Positions 1 through 9,419 of a stretch of 64,000 nucleotides of DNA are shown piece after piece. The translations under genes were made by a program, and so were the position numbers. Where the stretch lies: positions 118,704-182,703 of the forward strand of contig JADDOH010023006.1 in NCBI GenBank assembly GCA_016648135.1. Reading direction: 5' to 3'. The stretch's first letter is position 1, and each line of letters starts with the position of its first letter. The stretch is from Agrypnia vestita (Eukaryota; Arthropoda; Insecta; Trichoptera; Phryganeidae). Under the pieces are notes generated by a model. The model saw only the letters and a program-made list of their open reading frames with translations, made no database searches and was not told the origin of the DNA.

Positions 1-1030
1 CATGATATTTCCATCAAAGTGTATATGTGAAAATTTAGATATTCATTTTTCGTTTAATTTTTTTCTTTGGCGGGTCTAGTTTAAGTCATTGCCCACGGGG
101 TCGAGTGTACACTAAAATCTCACTGCAAGATTTCGAATAATGGAACAAAACTATAACTCAAGCAAATCACGAAATACAATATAACTTGCATCTTTAATTA
201 TATGAAGTGTATATTAATATATGTATATTGTGAAGTCACATTTGGTAACTTTCATCGCAAATTAACTCGTAAAGTAGATGGGTCAAAACAGCTCACCGAC
301 GGCGGCGGTGGGTCATTTTATACTCACAATAAAATTTCGGTTTTATAACCATTTTTCACAGGATTTATTGTGTATTTTCGAAGTGAAAACTTCTTTAGGC
401 GCGTTTGGTGATTTTTGAAAAGGTAAAATTTTATGATTTCTCGTCACCAACATGCTAATGTTAAATATAATTAATAATATTTGGATAATTTATATAGCGC
501 CGTTTTCGCTATATAAATTAGAGTACTCACCTGAAGGGCGCTTAAATTTAATTCATAATTCAAATCCATACTCAATTCACTATTAGGATCGGCGTGTGTG
601 TTAGATACAGGCGAAATATGCGTTGCTTATTGCCATTGCAAAAATGGACAATACATTATAACAAAGATACAAAATTTGGCGACTATGATATTAAGTGGAG
701 ACTTCAATATTACTTTTGCAAATGATAAAAATTAAACTTTTGAATGCAGCATTAGGTTTTACTATTTCTGTAGGGGCCAACGTCCCGTTTACCTACAGTC
801 AAAACAACCAGCACGGTATAAAATAATTCCCACGGTAAATCCGAGGTAACACAAGTCACACGTGCCCTCCGAAGTGCTGACGCGATGGAACCCACACAAA
901 AAAATTGGTAAAATATTATGAGTTCTCGTAACCGACATGGTTTAATACTACAAAAGTTGTCAAGCAGGGATGCGAAATATCACCATGACTTTTCAATCTG
1001 TAGATGGACAATTGAATCAAAGAACTGAAG
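1..1030. other. AT-rich intergenic DNA, no gene seen
   Basis: No coding pattern is recognised. A stretch of about 40 bp around 424-463 (GGTAAAATTTTATGATTTCT, then CGTCACCAACATG) recurs in diverged form around 904-945, so this is probably old repeat debris. Confidence 0.5.
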
Positions 1031-1034
1031 GAAC

Positions 1035-1722
1035 TAGAAGTAGGAGCGAAATGGACGGGCTCACCATACCCTGCCTACTATAAGCAGACTATGCAGTATT
1101 AGTGGCAAACAGTGAAGTGATGTTCAATGCCTGGTGTCCAGGATGTCCGATGTATGCATGCAGAGTGAACTTCTGATGAATGTCAGCAAACTGAAAGTGA
1201 TGGTGTTCGATAGAGAATGAAGAATGACTTAGTGTGATATAATTATAAACAACGAATGCTTAGAGTAAGTGAATGAGTTTGTGTACTTGGGAAGTATGTT
1301 TAGTAAAGACGGCAAGGCAGAGAACGATATCGAAAGGAAAGTGACTGCGGGTAACAAAGTAAATGGTACTCTGAATGTCATTATGGCCAATAAGAACCTG
1401 TGAGGAATAAACAAATTAGAAGTGAATGTAAAGCTGGCTGTAGTGTGGTAGACAGAATAAATAAAGGAGTGTATAGATGGTTTGATCATGTAGAACGTAG
1501 AGCGAGGAAAGGATGGTTAAGAGCATAATATATTGGGCGAGTAATGAATACAACAGGAATAGAGGGCGTCAACGAAAAACCTGGCATGATCAGATACTAC
1601 TAGTATTGGAGGATGGCCCTGTTAAAAGCCTCAATAACCGTATACCAGGCATGAGAAGATGTATGTTAAAGTGGTGTGCCAAGATAGAAAAATACGGCAT
1701 TCTATACTCTACACAATACTAA
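1035..1722 (+). pseudogene. RTE-like non-LTR retrotransposon, 3' part of reverse transcriptase (decayed)
   Basis: Pieces of one reverse transcriptase occur in order but in several frames. Around 1070-1110 lies LL*ADYAVLVANS, a damaged version of the YADD catalytic box in which Tyr has become a stop and the second Asp has become Tyr. Around 1267-1400 lies EFVYLGSMFSKDGKAENDIE with RKVTAGNKVNGTLN, and 1513-1722 holds GRQRKTWHDQI and the C-terminal MRRCMLK tail. This order is typical of the thumb and C-terminus of arthropod RTE-type endonuclease-reverse transcriptases. The 5' end is missing and several stops and frameshifts are present, so the copy is dead. The same family recurs on the minus strand at 17816-18293 and 60849-61430. 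Confidence 0.8.
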
Positions 1723-2043
1723 ACGTTTTCTTATAAAATAGTATCAGCGCACATGAACGGAAAAAGTCGCCCATCACATGGTCATCCGATTACGGGCGAC
1801 AGTAATTTTAAACATTTTCCCTTCTCCGAATTATTATTTTTGATTAGAAAATGCCTTGAGTTAAATATTTACTCACCGCTAACCGAATGAATATAATTCG
1901 ATCAAAATATGAAAAAAAGAAGTAAAATAAAAAGAAAATTGATTTAAAATTGCATTGGCTATTTTAATCGAAAGGCAATAATGGATTGTGTCATTTCGGA
2001 AAAATTGGAGGACGTGTACTCATGTAGCGATAGAAGTAAGGTG
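1723..2043. other. AT-rich spacer with a dispersed repeat piece
   Basis: No gene seen. About 1870-1940 (AACCGAATGAATATAATTCG followed by a GAAGTAAAATAAAA run) reappears at about 24868-24940, which indicates a short dispersed repeat. Confidence 0.45.
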
Positions 2044-2548
2044 GACAACGCACTACCCGCGTCCCGCGGCGGGAGGCGATAGCGCGGTTGGATGTTTGTA
2101 CGGCAATGTATGGGGGACAACGCACTACCCGCGTCCCGCGGCGGGAGGCGATAGCGCGGTTGTCTGTTTGTACGGCAATGTATGGGGGACAACGCACTAC
2201 CCGCGTCCCGCGGCGGGAGGCGATAGCGCGGTTGTCTGTTTGTACAGCAATGTATGGGGGACAACGCACTACCCGCGTCCCGCGGCGGGAGGCGGTAGCG
2301 CGGTTGTCTGTTTTGTACGGCAATGTATGGGGAACAACGCACTACCCGCGTCCCGCGGCGGGAGGCGATAGCGCGGTTGTCTGTTTGTACGGCAATGTAT
2401 GGGGGACAACGCACTACCCGCGTCCCGCGGCGGGAGGCAATAGCGCGGTTGTCTGTTTGTACGGCAATGTTTGGGGAACAACGCACTACCCGCGTCCCGC
2501 GGCGGAAGGCGGTAGCGCGGTTGTCTGTTTGTACGGCGATGTATGGGG
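2044..2548. repeat. 72-bp GC-rich minisatellite, seven tandem copies
   Basis: Units begin GACAACGCACTACCCGCG at 2044, 2116, 2188, 2260, 2333, 2405 and 2477. The period is 72 bp (73 once, from one extra T) and a diverged edge begins at 2549. Each unit contains the near-palindrome TCCCGCGGCGGGA and the tail TGTACGGCAATGTATGGGG. Because 72 is a multiple of three and the units are almost identical, open frames run through the array on both strands. These frames are composition artefacts, not proteins. Confidence 0.95.
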
Positions 2549-2682
2549 GACACCCTGGTGAGGCGGGAGCCGCTGTCGGGCGCGGAGAACTCACAGTTGT
2601 ATAGAATTGTATGGGAGACACCGCACGGCACCGCATTCTCGCGCGGTTTCTTTCATTCAGAAGGAGGTTTGCGTACATAAAA

Positions 2683-2811
2683 ATGGATTTTGATATGGAA
2701 AAGTATATTTTTGAAACAGAAAACCGCCCAGAATTGTGGGACATGAAATCTATAGAGTACAGTGATCGCATTTTAAAAATAAAAATGTGGAAAGAAATAG
2801 TTGATATCTTT
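2683..2811 (+). pseudogene. MADF-domain first exon, probably decayed
   Basis: Starting at ATG 2683 the frame reads MDFDMEKYIFETENRPELWD and continues through Y-SDRILKIKMWKEIVDIF. The pattern hydrophobic-E-x-x-P-x-LW-[DN], then Y, then K-x-x-W-x-E-[IV], is the MADF (Adf-1 Myb/SANT-like) DNA-binding fold. MADF proteins are transcription regulators and are also companion proteins of PIF/Harbinger transposons. Aligned with the second MADF exon at 17046-17177, coding stops matching at the position where that copy has a GT donor (TTT|GTAAAT). Here the base after TTT is GGAGGA, so the donor appears mutated. The frame remains open to 2952 but without MADF similarity. The 72-bp minisatellite ends about 130 bp upstream. 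No matching downstream exon was found. Confidence 0.7.
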
Positions 2812-3379
2812 GGAGGAATGTTTGAAGTCACTCCAGTTATTTCTCCTTTAATTTTGTTTAGTAATTTTTCAAAAAAAATCTGTAGACATTCTCGTATAGT
2901 TAAAAAAACTTTTGTTGAAAAACAAATTTTCTCAGATCTCTGTAAAATATAACGAATGCTCCATTTGTATTTCCTTGTTGTAGCAAAGGATGGACCCAGT
3001 GTCTCGGTTTTCGTTTGCGACGCCTTTTATTTCCCCTTTTCACCATCAACCTGTACAAGACCCAAATAGCTACAGCTTCTACCGCCGACAGATTCATGTA
3101 GAGACTGAGCTACCCAGCTGAGCGGCGGGACCCGCGAGAGCCAACGCACGGCCCGCGCGCCCGCGTGCGCTAACCGCCGCGATGCGTGAGTGCATTATAG
3201 CTCTAATACTTATTTGGCTTGATTTTGATAATTGATATTTACATATTGGTTAAACATGTACATGAATACAATAATACAATGTCTAGAGAGTTGATTAATA
3301 TGATTGATAACACTTTTTCGAGTTTTTCTCCAGCTGTGTAATTTAGTTTTTAGTCGAAAATTCAAACGAAATTGCTTTA
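2812..3379. other. Spacer with a GC-rich patch, no gene seen
   Basis: About 3105-3195 is rich in CpG (GGACCCGCGAGAGCCAACGC). It could be the far end of the element that carries the MADF exon, but no terminal inverted repeat could be matched. The rest is AT-rich. Confidence 0.4.
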
Positions 3380-3416
3380 TTTTTAAATAGAGATGCGAAC
3401 AGGGAATACGTGTCAC
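3380..3416 (-). mobile_element. 3' tail fragment of a tRNA-derived SINE
   Basis: On the minus strand this reads GTGACACGTATTCCCTGTTC, then GCATCTCTATTTAAAA. It matches the tail of the SINE at 47240-47434, one base differing in the readable part. The tRNA-like head is absent. Confidence 0.7.
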
Positions 3417-3429
3417 TTTTTTATTTTTA

Positions 3430-3680
3430 TTTTATTTATGGTTTTCGTGTTTAATTTGTAAAACTCCAAATTTGTTTTTAGCGAAATTTAAAATAAATTA
3501 AATTTTAATAATTATTATAAATGAAATTTAAAATTAATTAAACTTAATGAATATTATTATTACTGAAATTTAAAATAAATTAAATTTTTATAAATATTAT
3601 TATTAAGTTCCGCGGTTTAATAACTATTTTTAAGTGTAACAGCTGCTTCGGCTTGTAAGGCCATTATCGAACAGTGGATA
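3430..3680 (+). mobile_element. Fold-back family copy A (hammerhead-like terminal repeat)
   Basis: Reads TTTTTAGCGAAATTTAAAAT, then two or three diverged 35-40-bp subrepeats of AAATTTAAAATAAATTAAAT, then GTGTAACAGCTGCTTCGGCT and the end TTGTAAGGCCATTATCGAACAG. The same order forms each arm of the inverted repeat at 34437-34668. On the minus strand the end reads TTCGATAATGGCC...GGCTTGTAAG's partner GCCGAAGC, a diverged hammerhead-like core. Upstream 3430-3470 also matches (inverted) 34669-34712. Confidence 0.7.
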
Positions 3681-5776
3681 TCCACGTACAACGGACTTAT
3701 ATATAAAATTTTATGTTACCCCTTCCCCTTTAGAGTACTTAGATATTTGTGGTGAAGCCCTATATTAATGTTCGTTTTTTCCCGGGCACTTATCATTAAA
3801 AGTGCCTCGGTTTACGTTATGCTTAATTATCAAAATTCCCCGTTTTCTTCAAGTGTTATTTATAAATATTATTTTAATTTATGTCCTTGATTTTGTTTTT
3901 TTTAAAGATATTAAGAAGTGGAGAGAAAATCATTTTTTTGTTGACTATTTAAAAGTTTAATATTTGGATCCTTTTTATATTTATTTATTTCTAGTTGCTC
4001 GAGTAAATTCATCCTAAAACCTTTTAATTAGATTTTTTGAGGTTATCTTCTTTTGGCGCATTCAGGGTAAAATTATCAACGTAGTCGAAGTTGCGCACAC
4101 GCGGCGTGCGCATTGTAGCGGAAATTCGTGGAGCGAAAATGCGAGACCACGAAACGCGCGGGCGTCAATTAAACTGTGGAAAAGTTATCCACTGAACGAT
4201 TAGTGTTCCGGTAATGTAAATAATGTGTAGTCGACCATCTTGAGTCGAGTAACAATCTTAAAGATGCTCAATGGAAAAGCTGACGAATTATTGAATTGAA
4301 AATTAGAACCTGCTTGCCTATTTTTGAATGGTTCACAAACAATGAAAAACACATAACATGATATAGGTAATACAAATAGTTTCAATGCTTTTCATCACTT
4401 AAATGTGAACACAGCAAACATAAAACGCTAAAACATATACAAGAAAGAACATAAAAAAGTGATTTTATAGAGTGAGCTTGAACAGAGTGAGATTGAATAA
4501 AGAGACTAAACAGCTAATTTCGCAAAATTGTTAATAGTTCTCTTATATTCATGGAAACTGTCTTAAAATATGTCAATGAGGATGCTTTGGTTATTTTCTA
4601 TTTTTTTTGTATGACAAAATTCTGAATTAATATTACCATGAATTATATTATGTAGGTATATTAGGTCAGCAATTAGTCTTCTAACTTCCAAATTGGCTAC
4701 ATGAAAATATACTAAGCGTTCTTAATAAGATACTAAAGTGCTACCCAGATTACACTTGAATGTAAGCATGCGAATAAAGTTTTGCTGTACAGATTCTATC
4801 CTTTTTTTAAAGTTATTCTGTGAACCGATGAATTGTACAAACATATTAATGATGATGGTTTTTTGATGAATTATTTATTGAAAAAACGACGTTATTGTCA
4901 GATTTTCATTTTCAAAACAAAAAACACATTCATTCATTCAACATTCAATGCGGCTTGTTGCATAGTTTCGAAGCATTTGAATGCGGAGTCGTCTTAGGCC
5001 GAAAATCGATAAAACATGAAAGTGAACTTCTTTTGAAAATGCACACGTTTTTTGATTCATCGCAACATACGTCTGTGATGTAGTGACGATAAATGTCTTC
5101 GAATCATTGTGTCGAATCAAAGACATTAATCTCTTATTTTATCTATCAGAAATCAATAGTTCCATTTGTACCAATTCAAAAACAAATTATTTGATTAATT
5201 ACATTAATAAGATGATATATTTATCATATAATGCATCGTATTATTGTATTACTATACATTTTAAACTAGAATATTACAAAAACGTTAGGAAATTAAAAGA
5301 TTTAAAAAAATTATCACATTCATGCCAAAGAAGTACTCCTTCAACTTTTTAAACTCTGAAAAAGGCCGATATTTATTGTACCTGATCGAACACGGTCTGT
5401 TGCGGACGCGCTCTGTTTCTGATGCCTTCAACATTGGCCTAGTACATTTTCTTTATCATTCTCTTCTCGCTCACACTCTTCAGCGATTCTCTTTTTCTTC
5501 TGTCTATCTTTGGTTGTTGGTGAAATATATATTTATTTTTAAATAAATTGACTAAGGCTAAAAATTTTCTCATATAATAATAGTTTAATATATACCTTGA
5601 TGATGGCTTATCAAAACGAACACAAATAATTAATTTTATTCTTTAAAAAAATCACCCGATTTCTATATAAATTCAAGGCTCACAGGATGCTGTAACCCTT
5701 TAAAACTACGCCATGAATATACAAGTAAGTTTATTCTCCGATGCGCAAAACTAATTTGTAGAAAATGAATACTCGC
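3681..5776. other. AT-rich DNA without recognised gene
   Basis: Several open frames shorter than 90 codons are present, but none has a recognisable domain or a plausible splice context. One dispersed repeat (about 4195-4310) is listed separately. The segment is compatible with old transposon debris or with the intron of a zinc-finger gene whose finger exon lies outside the window. Confidence 0.45.
4195..4310 (+). repeat. Dispersed repeat, partner at 36028-36150
   Basis: The stretch AATAATGTGTAGTCGACCAT, then CTTGAGTCGAGTAACAATC and GATGCTCAAT, reappears with about one difference per ten bases at 36028-36150. Element class unknown. Confidence 0.65.
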
Positions 5777-5968
5777 CACAGGTCCTCGGAGCGCGTTGCG
5801 GCCGGTCAGCGCACTCCCCCTTGATGTCGGGCTCCCAGAACTCCACGGCGTAGCCAGGAGGGCTGGGACAGGGCTCGCCGGCTTCTTCCTTGACGCCAGG
5901 AACAGCGTCTAGCGGCAGAACGTCTTCGTCACCAGAACCTGGTTCTTGCTTCACATCCATACCCGCGC
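5777..5968 (-). CDS. Orphan KQEPGS N-terminal coding exon of the zinc-finger family
   Basis: From ATG 5960 the exon encodes MDVKQEPGSGDEDVLPLDAV, continuing PGVKEEAGEPCPSPPGY and an acidic stretch to RTC. The start lies eight bases inside a likely exon whose acceptor is a pyrimidine-rich tract ending GCGCAG. Compared with the copies at 12.8, 34.1 and 44.8 kb it is nine bases longer (Gly-Glu-Pro inserted), in frame. It ends at TGTGGCGAGT, as in all four copies. The exon is acidic and carries two VKQE/VKEE motifs of the kind used as SUMO-attachment sites; that reading is inference. No zinc-finger exon lies downstream within the window (positions 1-5776), and no 5' UTR module lies just upstream. 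It may belong to a gene continuing to the left, or be an orphan duplicate. Confidence 0.75.
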
Positions 5969-6639
5969 CTGCGCGTAAGAGAGGTTGTATTTAATTATGA
6001 CGACCCTCGTGGACTCGTGAGTTGAGTTACTTTATATGGGAAATTGGGCATGAAGGTCTTTGGGAGTTTGCCGGGCTCGCGGCCTGTCATTGGCTCGCTT
6101 TGAGATCACTTTGCACAATGTAACGTTCACCGATTCCATCCAAGATCTATAATAAATCTCGATGGATGACGAGATCCCTTCTGGGTACTATAACTGTGTT
6201 CTAGAAAATTGATTAAAGTATTAAAAAAATACTAATTATTGCAATGGCTAAAATATTGCCATTTGGATTTTAATTGCGAATGCGGTGGGTGTCCAATCAC
6301 TGATCTCAACAGGTACTTAATTATTGGGTTCCATTATTATTGGGCTTCCAAAACTGTATTGATGTCTCTGTTCTTGAGGGCTCTGACAATTCTGTCCGTA
6401 ACGCTTTGAACAAAAGGTAAAAAGGCGAAGTAAAAATGAAAGCCAATGGGAGTTTACAGGAAGCCTACCCACACGAACCGTTACCACCTACATGCAAATT
6501 CCCACCATCATCCAGCACGAAAATAAGGTCTTATCAACACTTTGTCCATGAGGACAAAGAGCCAAGACGAATATCTACGGAAGAGATGATAACACTCAAC
6601 GACGTACTGGATGGCAACGGTTACCAGAAGCGACACACA
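5969..6639. other. Spacer, no gene recognised
   Basis: An ATTGGCTCG box occurs around 6090, but the 5' UTR module seen upstream of the other KQEP exons is not present. The sequence around 6040-6070 resembles 7563-7600, which suggests an inserted repeat replaced the module. Confidence 0.4.
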
Positions 6640-6815
6640 CAGCACATAATTGCTCCGAAAAACATACAGAAGCCGAGAGTAAAGGCTCAACACCAACACT
6701 CAGAACAACACATCAGCCCTGATGATGGACCCTGCAATGGGATCCGAAACGTCAGCCAGAAAGGTTGTAAAAACACGGCATAACACCCCAGAAGACACAA
6801 ACCAGAAGAGTTCCA
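6640..6815 (+). mobile_element. Penelope-type terminal repeat with hammerhead-like core, copy 1
   Basis: Core at 6719-6753: CTGATGA, one T, stem GGACCC, loop TGCAAT, stem GGGATCC, then GAAACGTC. The order CTGATGA / hairpin II / GAAAC with a minimal ACGT 'stem III' and C after it is that of the hammerhead motifs known from Penelope-like retroelements. Upstream AACAACACATCAGCC and downstream AACACGGCATAA...CCCCAGAAGACACAAACCAG are shared with the copies at 31.0-31.3, 38.7 and 56.9 kb. The apparent peptide MDPAMGSETSAR seen here is the hairpin read as protein, not a gene. One extra base sits between CTGATGA and stem II, so catalytic competence is uncertain. Confidence 0.65.
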
Positions 6816-7749
6816 GTTTGTTGAGATGCTCTCTCTATATAGACATCAATGTAACACACATCAGCATAAAATCAAGATGTAGGGAATATATCATTGTAAT
6901 TTAACAGTGAAGGAAGAGAGAGTTCTAAGTCTGCTTAGAGAGTGAATTCTTTAAAATATGGATTGTAGCACGATTGCGTACCTACAATGCTGATAACAAT
7001 TGTCAAACAACGGCGGTCAGTAAACCGGAACCGCAAACTGTTTTGCACGCAATCCAGGGTCACTCATCTGTGACCGCGTTACCTCTCTAGTGATTTCTAC
7101 AACATTCCTTCATAGTAAAAGACTACGTAGAATCGTCTAGAATGAAGTTCAAAGAAGAATAAACCTTTCGAGGGAATTAAATTATTAAGAGAAACACGCG
7201 ACGCCAGCTCAGGCTATTCAGTTTGTGACGTCAACAGTGCGAAATCTATAGCGTAAAACAGTTTGATGAATGATTCGTGATATTACAAGATGTTAGTAAC
7301 CACAAATGCAGTGTGACTTCCAGAGAAACCAGCGTTAGTGAAGGAAAGAAAAAACCGGAGTGAGTAGTGTCTACGAGCGAACATTAAACAGAATTTACCA
7401 GAAGTGATCTAAGCAATAGAGACAATGTTAATTAGCGCGAATTAAGGAACAATCCAATAATATGTGTATGATATATTATACCATATATTTAGCGACTATA
7501 AAATTAAGAACGGTACAACATTATATATTATAGATGTCTCACAGAGACGAAATTATATTTTTTATGGGAAAGTAGGTGTGGAAGTCTTTGGGAGTTCATC
7601 GATCGGCTGACCTTTAAAGGTTTAAAATTGGATAATTTAGACATTTTTTACATTAGGGAGGCGGTGAATAATAGAGTATCTCTCATTAATAACCAAATTA
7701 TTTTTCCATATAGCCCTTTGTTTAATTTAACGTTCACAAAAGATGTGGT
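6816..7749. other. Spacer, no gene recognised
   Basis: Mixed composition; only very short open frames without domains. Confidence 0.45.
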
Positions 7750-8050
7750 AACACCCACATTAGACCCCGCCCCCTCTCACTCTCTCTCGTTAGATTCCTG
7801 AATTGTTCAGTAGGCAATCAGTGCATGCTTGTCTCTGACAAGATTAACATGCATGTGATCAATAGTGGTGATAGTTTAACAATACTATGGTTGGGGCGTA
7901 TAGTGTTGTTAATACAGTAGTGTAGTGTTGGTCCTGACGAAGAGACGGGTACGTCTCGAAACCGGTAGACCATAAATCTGGTAGTGGTTTTTACTTTTGA
8001 ATTTATTTATGTATTTTTTTATGCAATAAAGACGTATCTAATGGTGTCGG
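7750..8050 (+). mobile_element. Penelope-type 3' region with a second hammerhead-like family
   Basis: A pyrimidine-rich tract (7770-7796) is followed by the core at 7934-7962: CTGACGA, A, stem GAGAC, loop GGGTAC, stem GTCTC, GAAAC. A possible stem III is ACCGG/CTGGT around 7961-7983. The arrangement pyrimidine tract, hammerhead-like core, then an AATAAA (8026) resembles the segment at 26880-27060. No coding part is attached. Confidence 0.5.
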
Positions 8051-8315
8051 TCTGTGAATGGTTTTGTTTTTGCGGCCGTGCCGCCTCGCACCGGTTTATA
8101 CGACCCGTGCGGGGCAGCACGGTCTTGCATTGTAGCTAAAAAAATGTCAACCTGGAGACGAATGAGAAGGACCGATATGGGAGCTTTTGCTCATAAAACG
8201 GTCCTGGGTAAGCGGTGGGTACCATTCACAGTGGTTTTTACTAAGTTTACTAACATTCTGTTATTATGTCTAACCACAATGTTAATGCTTTAAATATTAA
8301 TAATATTAATTATAT

Positions 8316-8355
8316 CCACTGTTTTCATTCATTGCTCCCGCAGCCATGACACTTG
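8316..8355 (+). mobile_element. Remnant of an LTR 3' end
   Basis: CACTGTTTTCATTCATTGCT, then CCCGCAGCCATGACACTTGA, matches the ends of the LTR-like sequences at 53890-53932 and 24450-24491 (GTTTTCATTAATTCCTCCC ... CATGACGCGTGACA). Only the end is recognisable. Confidence 0.45.
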
Positions 8356-8879
8356 ATAATATTAATAATTATATTTCCTTATTAATTTTCTATCTCTCAT
8401 AGGGCATAATCCATGGTCCCGTTGTTCATACATTGAATATAAGTAATTCACTATATAACTTAATATCCTGATTACAAAATGAAAGATAATTGAAGCTTAA
8501 ATAACAAGTATTAAATAAGATTACAGTTTCGAAAAGGTACCGTACATTTTGAATGTCAGTCAATATTTTGAGAACCATCGAAAAAGATATATAAAAGAAA
8601 AAACGCAAATCACAAAGAAAAAAATATTATGCAATATGAATTTTGTTCATTCATGCAAACCGTAAAGTACCCACAGAAATATAATTATGAATTAATAAAT
8701 TCTTTGTTTTCATTTAAAAAACATTTCATCATTGAATCATTCATTATTCATAAGACCAAACCTGTCTGTTGTCATTTAAGTGTTCCTAAACGTTCAAGTG
8801 TCAAACAACCAAAATACCAATTGGATCAGTGGAGTCCTGTGTAATTCGGTAGTTCACTGCTATATCTTAAATTGAAAGT
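8356..8879. other. AT-rich spacer, no gene seen
   Basis: Only frames of 60-71 codons without domains. Confidence 0.45.
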
Positions 8880-9130
8880 GCATGCAGAGGTGGCTGATAT
8901 TTTTGCTGATAATATAATTGTGTTTAGGATAAAGCTGATACAATTCTTTACATCTCAACGAAATGGAAATGGATAGTAAATTTTTCTGTATTATTATTTT
9001 ACCTTTAACTATTATTATTTGTACCTTTTATCTGTAATATTATTTTATCTGTCTTATGATATTTCTTTTTAATTTTATATTCTGTATTTTTGTAAAAGCC
9101 CATAAGGGCGTTAAATAAATAAATAAATTG
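8880..9130 (+). mobile_element. 3' end of a non-LTR retrotransposon
   Basis: The segment ends with TTGTAAAAGCCCATAAGGGC, then GTTAAATAAATAAATAAATT. The same terminal hairpin and A-rich tail (GTAAAAGCCCTAGAGGGCGTT) ends the segment at 29686-30004. This is the usual form of a 5'-truncated LINE insertion; no coding part remains. Confidence 0.65.
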
Positions 9131-9248
9131 AATCATTCATTAATAATAGAAAAAAATTAAAAATCATCAAAATAATCACATTATATTAACAAACCTAAGC
9201 AATGTAATTTTATCTAACAAAGATAATCGTAATCTAAATTAAACAAAT

Positions 9249-9359
9249 CAAACCTAATAAAGTAACCTAACCAAACCTAATAACATAACCTAACCAAACC
9301 TAGTAACCTAACCTAACCAAACCTAAATAACATAACTTAACCAAACCTAATAATCTAAA
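9249..9359. repeat. 23-bp CCTAA-containing minisatellite, about five copies
   Basis: Units CAAACCTAATAACATAACCT+AAC start at 9249, 9272, 9295, 9318 (one base longer) and 9342 (partial). Each holds two CCTAA/CCTAG pentamers, like the arthropod telomere repeat (TTAGG)n, but the period is 23 rather than 5. It lies 60 bp from the left end of the transposon at 9420. Confidence 0.9.
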
Positions 9360-9419
9360 ATACAGAAAGTACTTACGTACAATATTCATATTAATCTTAT
9401 TTCTTTAGTATATAAATAT

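Noticed and set aside
1959..2831. 290-codon minus-strand frame and several others across 1988-2631
   Set aside because: They are the 72-bp (24-codon) minisatellite read in every frame; repeat peptides such as PRREAIARLSV have no independent support.
6722..6904. Recurring peptide MDPAMGSETSAR at 6.7, 31.3 and 38.7 kb as a protein family
   Set aside because: The reading frame coincides with a hairpin and CTGATGA/GAAAC boxes. Conservation follows RNA-like structure, and no longer frame is kept.
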